Shown here one piece after another: positions 63,059-64,000 of a stretch of 64,000 nucleotides of DNA. The stretch's first letter is position 1. The number at the start of each line of letters is the position of its first letter. This stretch comes from Sorex araneus. Taxonomy: Eukaryota > Chordata > Mammalia > Eulipotyphla > Soricidae. The position numbers and the translations under genes are program-made. The stretch lies in the NCBI RefSeq assembly GCF_027595985.1, contig NC_073312.1, forward strand, positions 12,715,995 to 12,779,994, read 5' to 3'. The notes under the pieces were generated by a model, which had not been told where the DNA came from, ran no database searches, and was given only the letters and a program-made list of their open reading frames with translations.

Positions 63059-63840
63059 TTTTTGTTTGTGTCCCTAGTCCAAAGCTCATGGAAGTCAGCA
63101 GGGAGAGTTGGGCCGAGAGGCGGTGAAGGACTCTCCCTCCAAGAAGCACAGCCAGAGACTTAGTGGCTTTCCCTGAGCGAGTGCCTGGTACCGGCTGGGT
63201 GCTCCAGAAATATTTGGTGAAGAAATCAAACTGTGGGAGGCATAAGGATGTGGTTGGATTGGAGCCACACCTGCTATGGAATGTGTGTGGCTTCCTGGTG
63301 CCCAGGAGAAGTCCTGACAATCCAGAAGGTTCTCCTGCTCTTGTAGCATGGAGCGTCTCTGATGGCTCATGTGGATGGAGCTGCTTTCTCTACTGAACCC
63401 GGACCTGAGGCTCTGGGTGCAGCTCCGACGGAGCCTGCATTCGAAGGCAGGGCCAGGAGTTTGGGGAATAATGTTGACTGTCTTCCCCGTGTTTCTGGAT
63501 GGGATCAGTGGATCCAGCCACAGGGATGCTGTGGAATTCCACCCCCTCCAAACGGAAATGTACCCACCCAGTTCTGCCTGTGTTCTTATCTGATGCTACG
63601 TCCCAGGTTTCGCAGGACTGGAATGTATGTAAATCGGGATGTGACTGAACTGATGAAGAAATGATGAGAGGAAAAGACAATGCACAGCTCAGGTCATCAG
63701 AGCCACAGAGACTCGGCACCCATGAAATTGTCCAAATGCATGGGGTTTGGAACTGTGGTGAGAGAAAGTTGGGATAGAAAGGTACCTGGTGGCTTTTGTG
63801 GCAGCAGTAGAAAATAGTGAAACTTGAAGCCTTTAAAAAT
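63059..63840. other. Gene-free stretch
   Basis: Single-copy-looking. The frames are short; no repeats or exon signals were recognised. Confidence 0.35.
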
Positions 63841-64000
63841 CTCCTTCCTTCCTTCTTCCTTCCTTCCTTCCTTCCTTCCTTCCTTCCTTCCTTCCTTCCT
63901 TCCTTCCTTCCTTCCTTCCTTCCTTCCTTCCTTCCTTCCTTCCTTCCTTCCTTCCTTCCCTTCCTTCCTTCCCTTCCTTCCTTCCTTCCTTCCTTCCTTC
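63841..64000. repeat. (CTTC)n microsatellite running off the window
   Basis: At least 150 bp of CTTC units, pure over long runs with a few CCCTTC variants near 63957-63975. The true length is unknown because the window ends inside it. Confidence 0.97.

Overview
The window is vertebrate nuclear DNA, almost certainly from a placental mammal. Ancient mammalian repeats are present: MIR, MER5A, MER2, MLT1 and old L1M. Superimposed on them is a dense, young tRNA-derived SINE family whose body reads GGGGCTGGAGCGATAGCACA...TTCCTGAGTGCAGAGCCAGG...GGTGTGACCCAAAAA. From memory this family and its relatives belong to shrews (Sorex and allies, Eulipotyphla), so a shrew-like insectivore is the best guess; that host assignment is inference. 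Nothing looks bacterial, plasmid or phage.

Layout. 1-24 kb is repeat-rich sequence upstream of (or between) genes. It holds about fifteen SINEs, one MLT1 LTR, L1 fragments, MIRs and several repeat-free stretches that look like candidate regulatory DNA. At about 24.1-25.3 kb there is one strong CpG island with GC boxes, a GGC tract and a 16-nt start-codon exon (M-E-R-Y-K then a phase-1 GTGAGC donor). This is the only place where I would put a protein-coding gene, and I could not name it. 25.3-46 kb is GC-rich and would be intron 1 if that exon is real; it carries SINEs, MIRs, microsatellites and a 3' L1 fragment. 46-48.1 kb is AT-richer and holds a nested old L1/MER2/SINE complex with a 92-bp inverted repeat. 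48-52.5 kb is mostly single-copy-looking DNA with a long TC microsatellite and a stretch that may be a decayed retrocopy. 52.5-61 kb is again GC-rich with scattered SINEs. 61-64 kb holds a MIR, a 5'-truncated L1 with a perfect 16-bp target duplication, two tandem SINEs and a CTTC microsatellite that runs off the window.

Most open reading frames in the window are chance frames in GC-rich or microsatellite DNA, and no complete protein-coding gene is visible. Apart from the CpG-island promoter and the mini-exon, the content is mobile elements. At least seven insertions keep recognisable target-site duplications, so their boundaries can be fixed. Two related polyadenylated retroposon copies (about 11.0 and 42.3 kb) and a SINE type that shares its tail with a longer repeat are the least familiar elements here.
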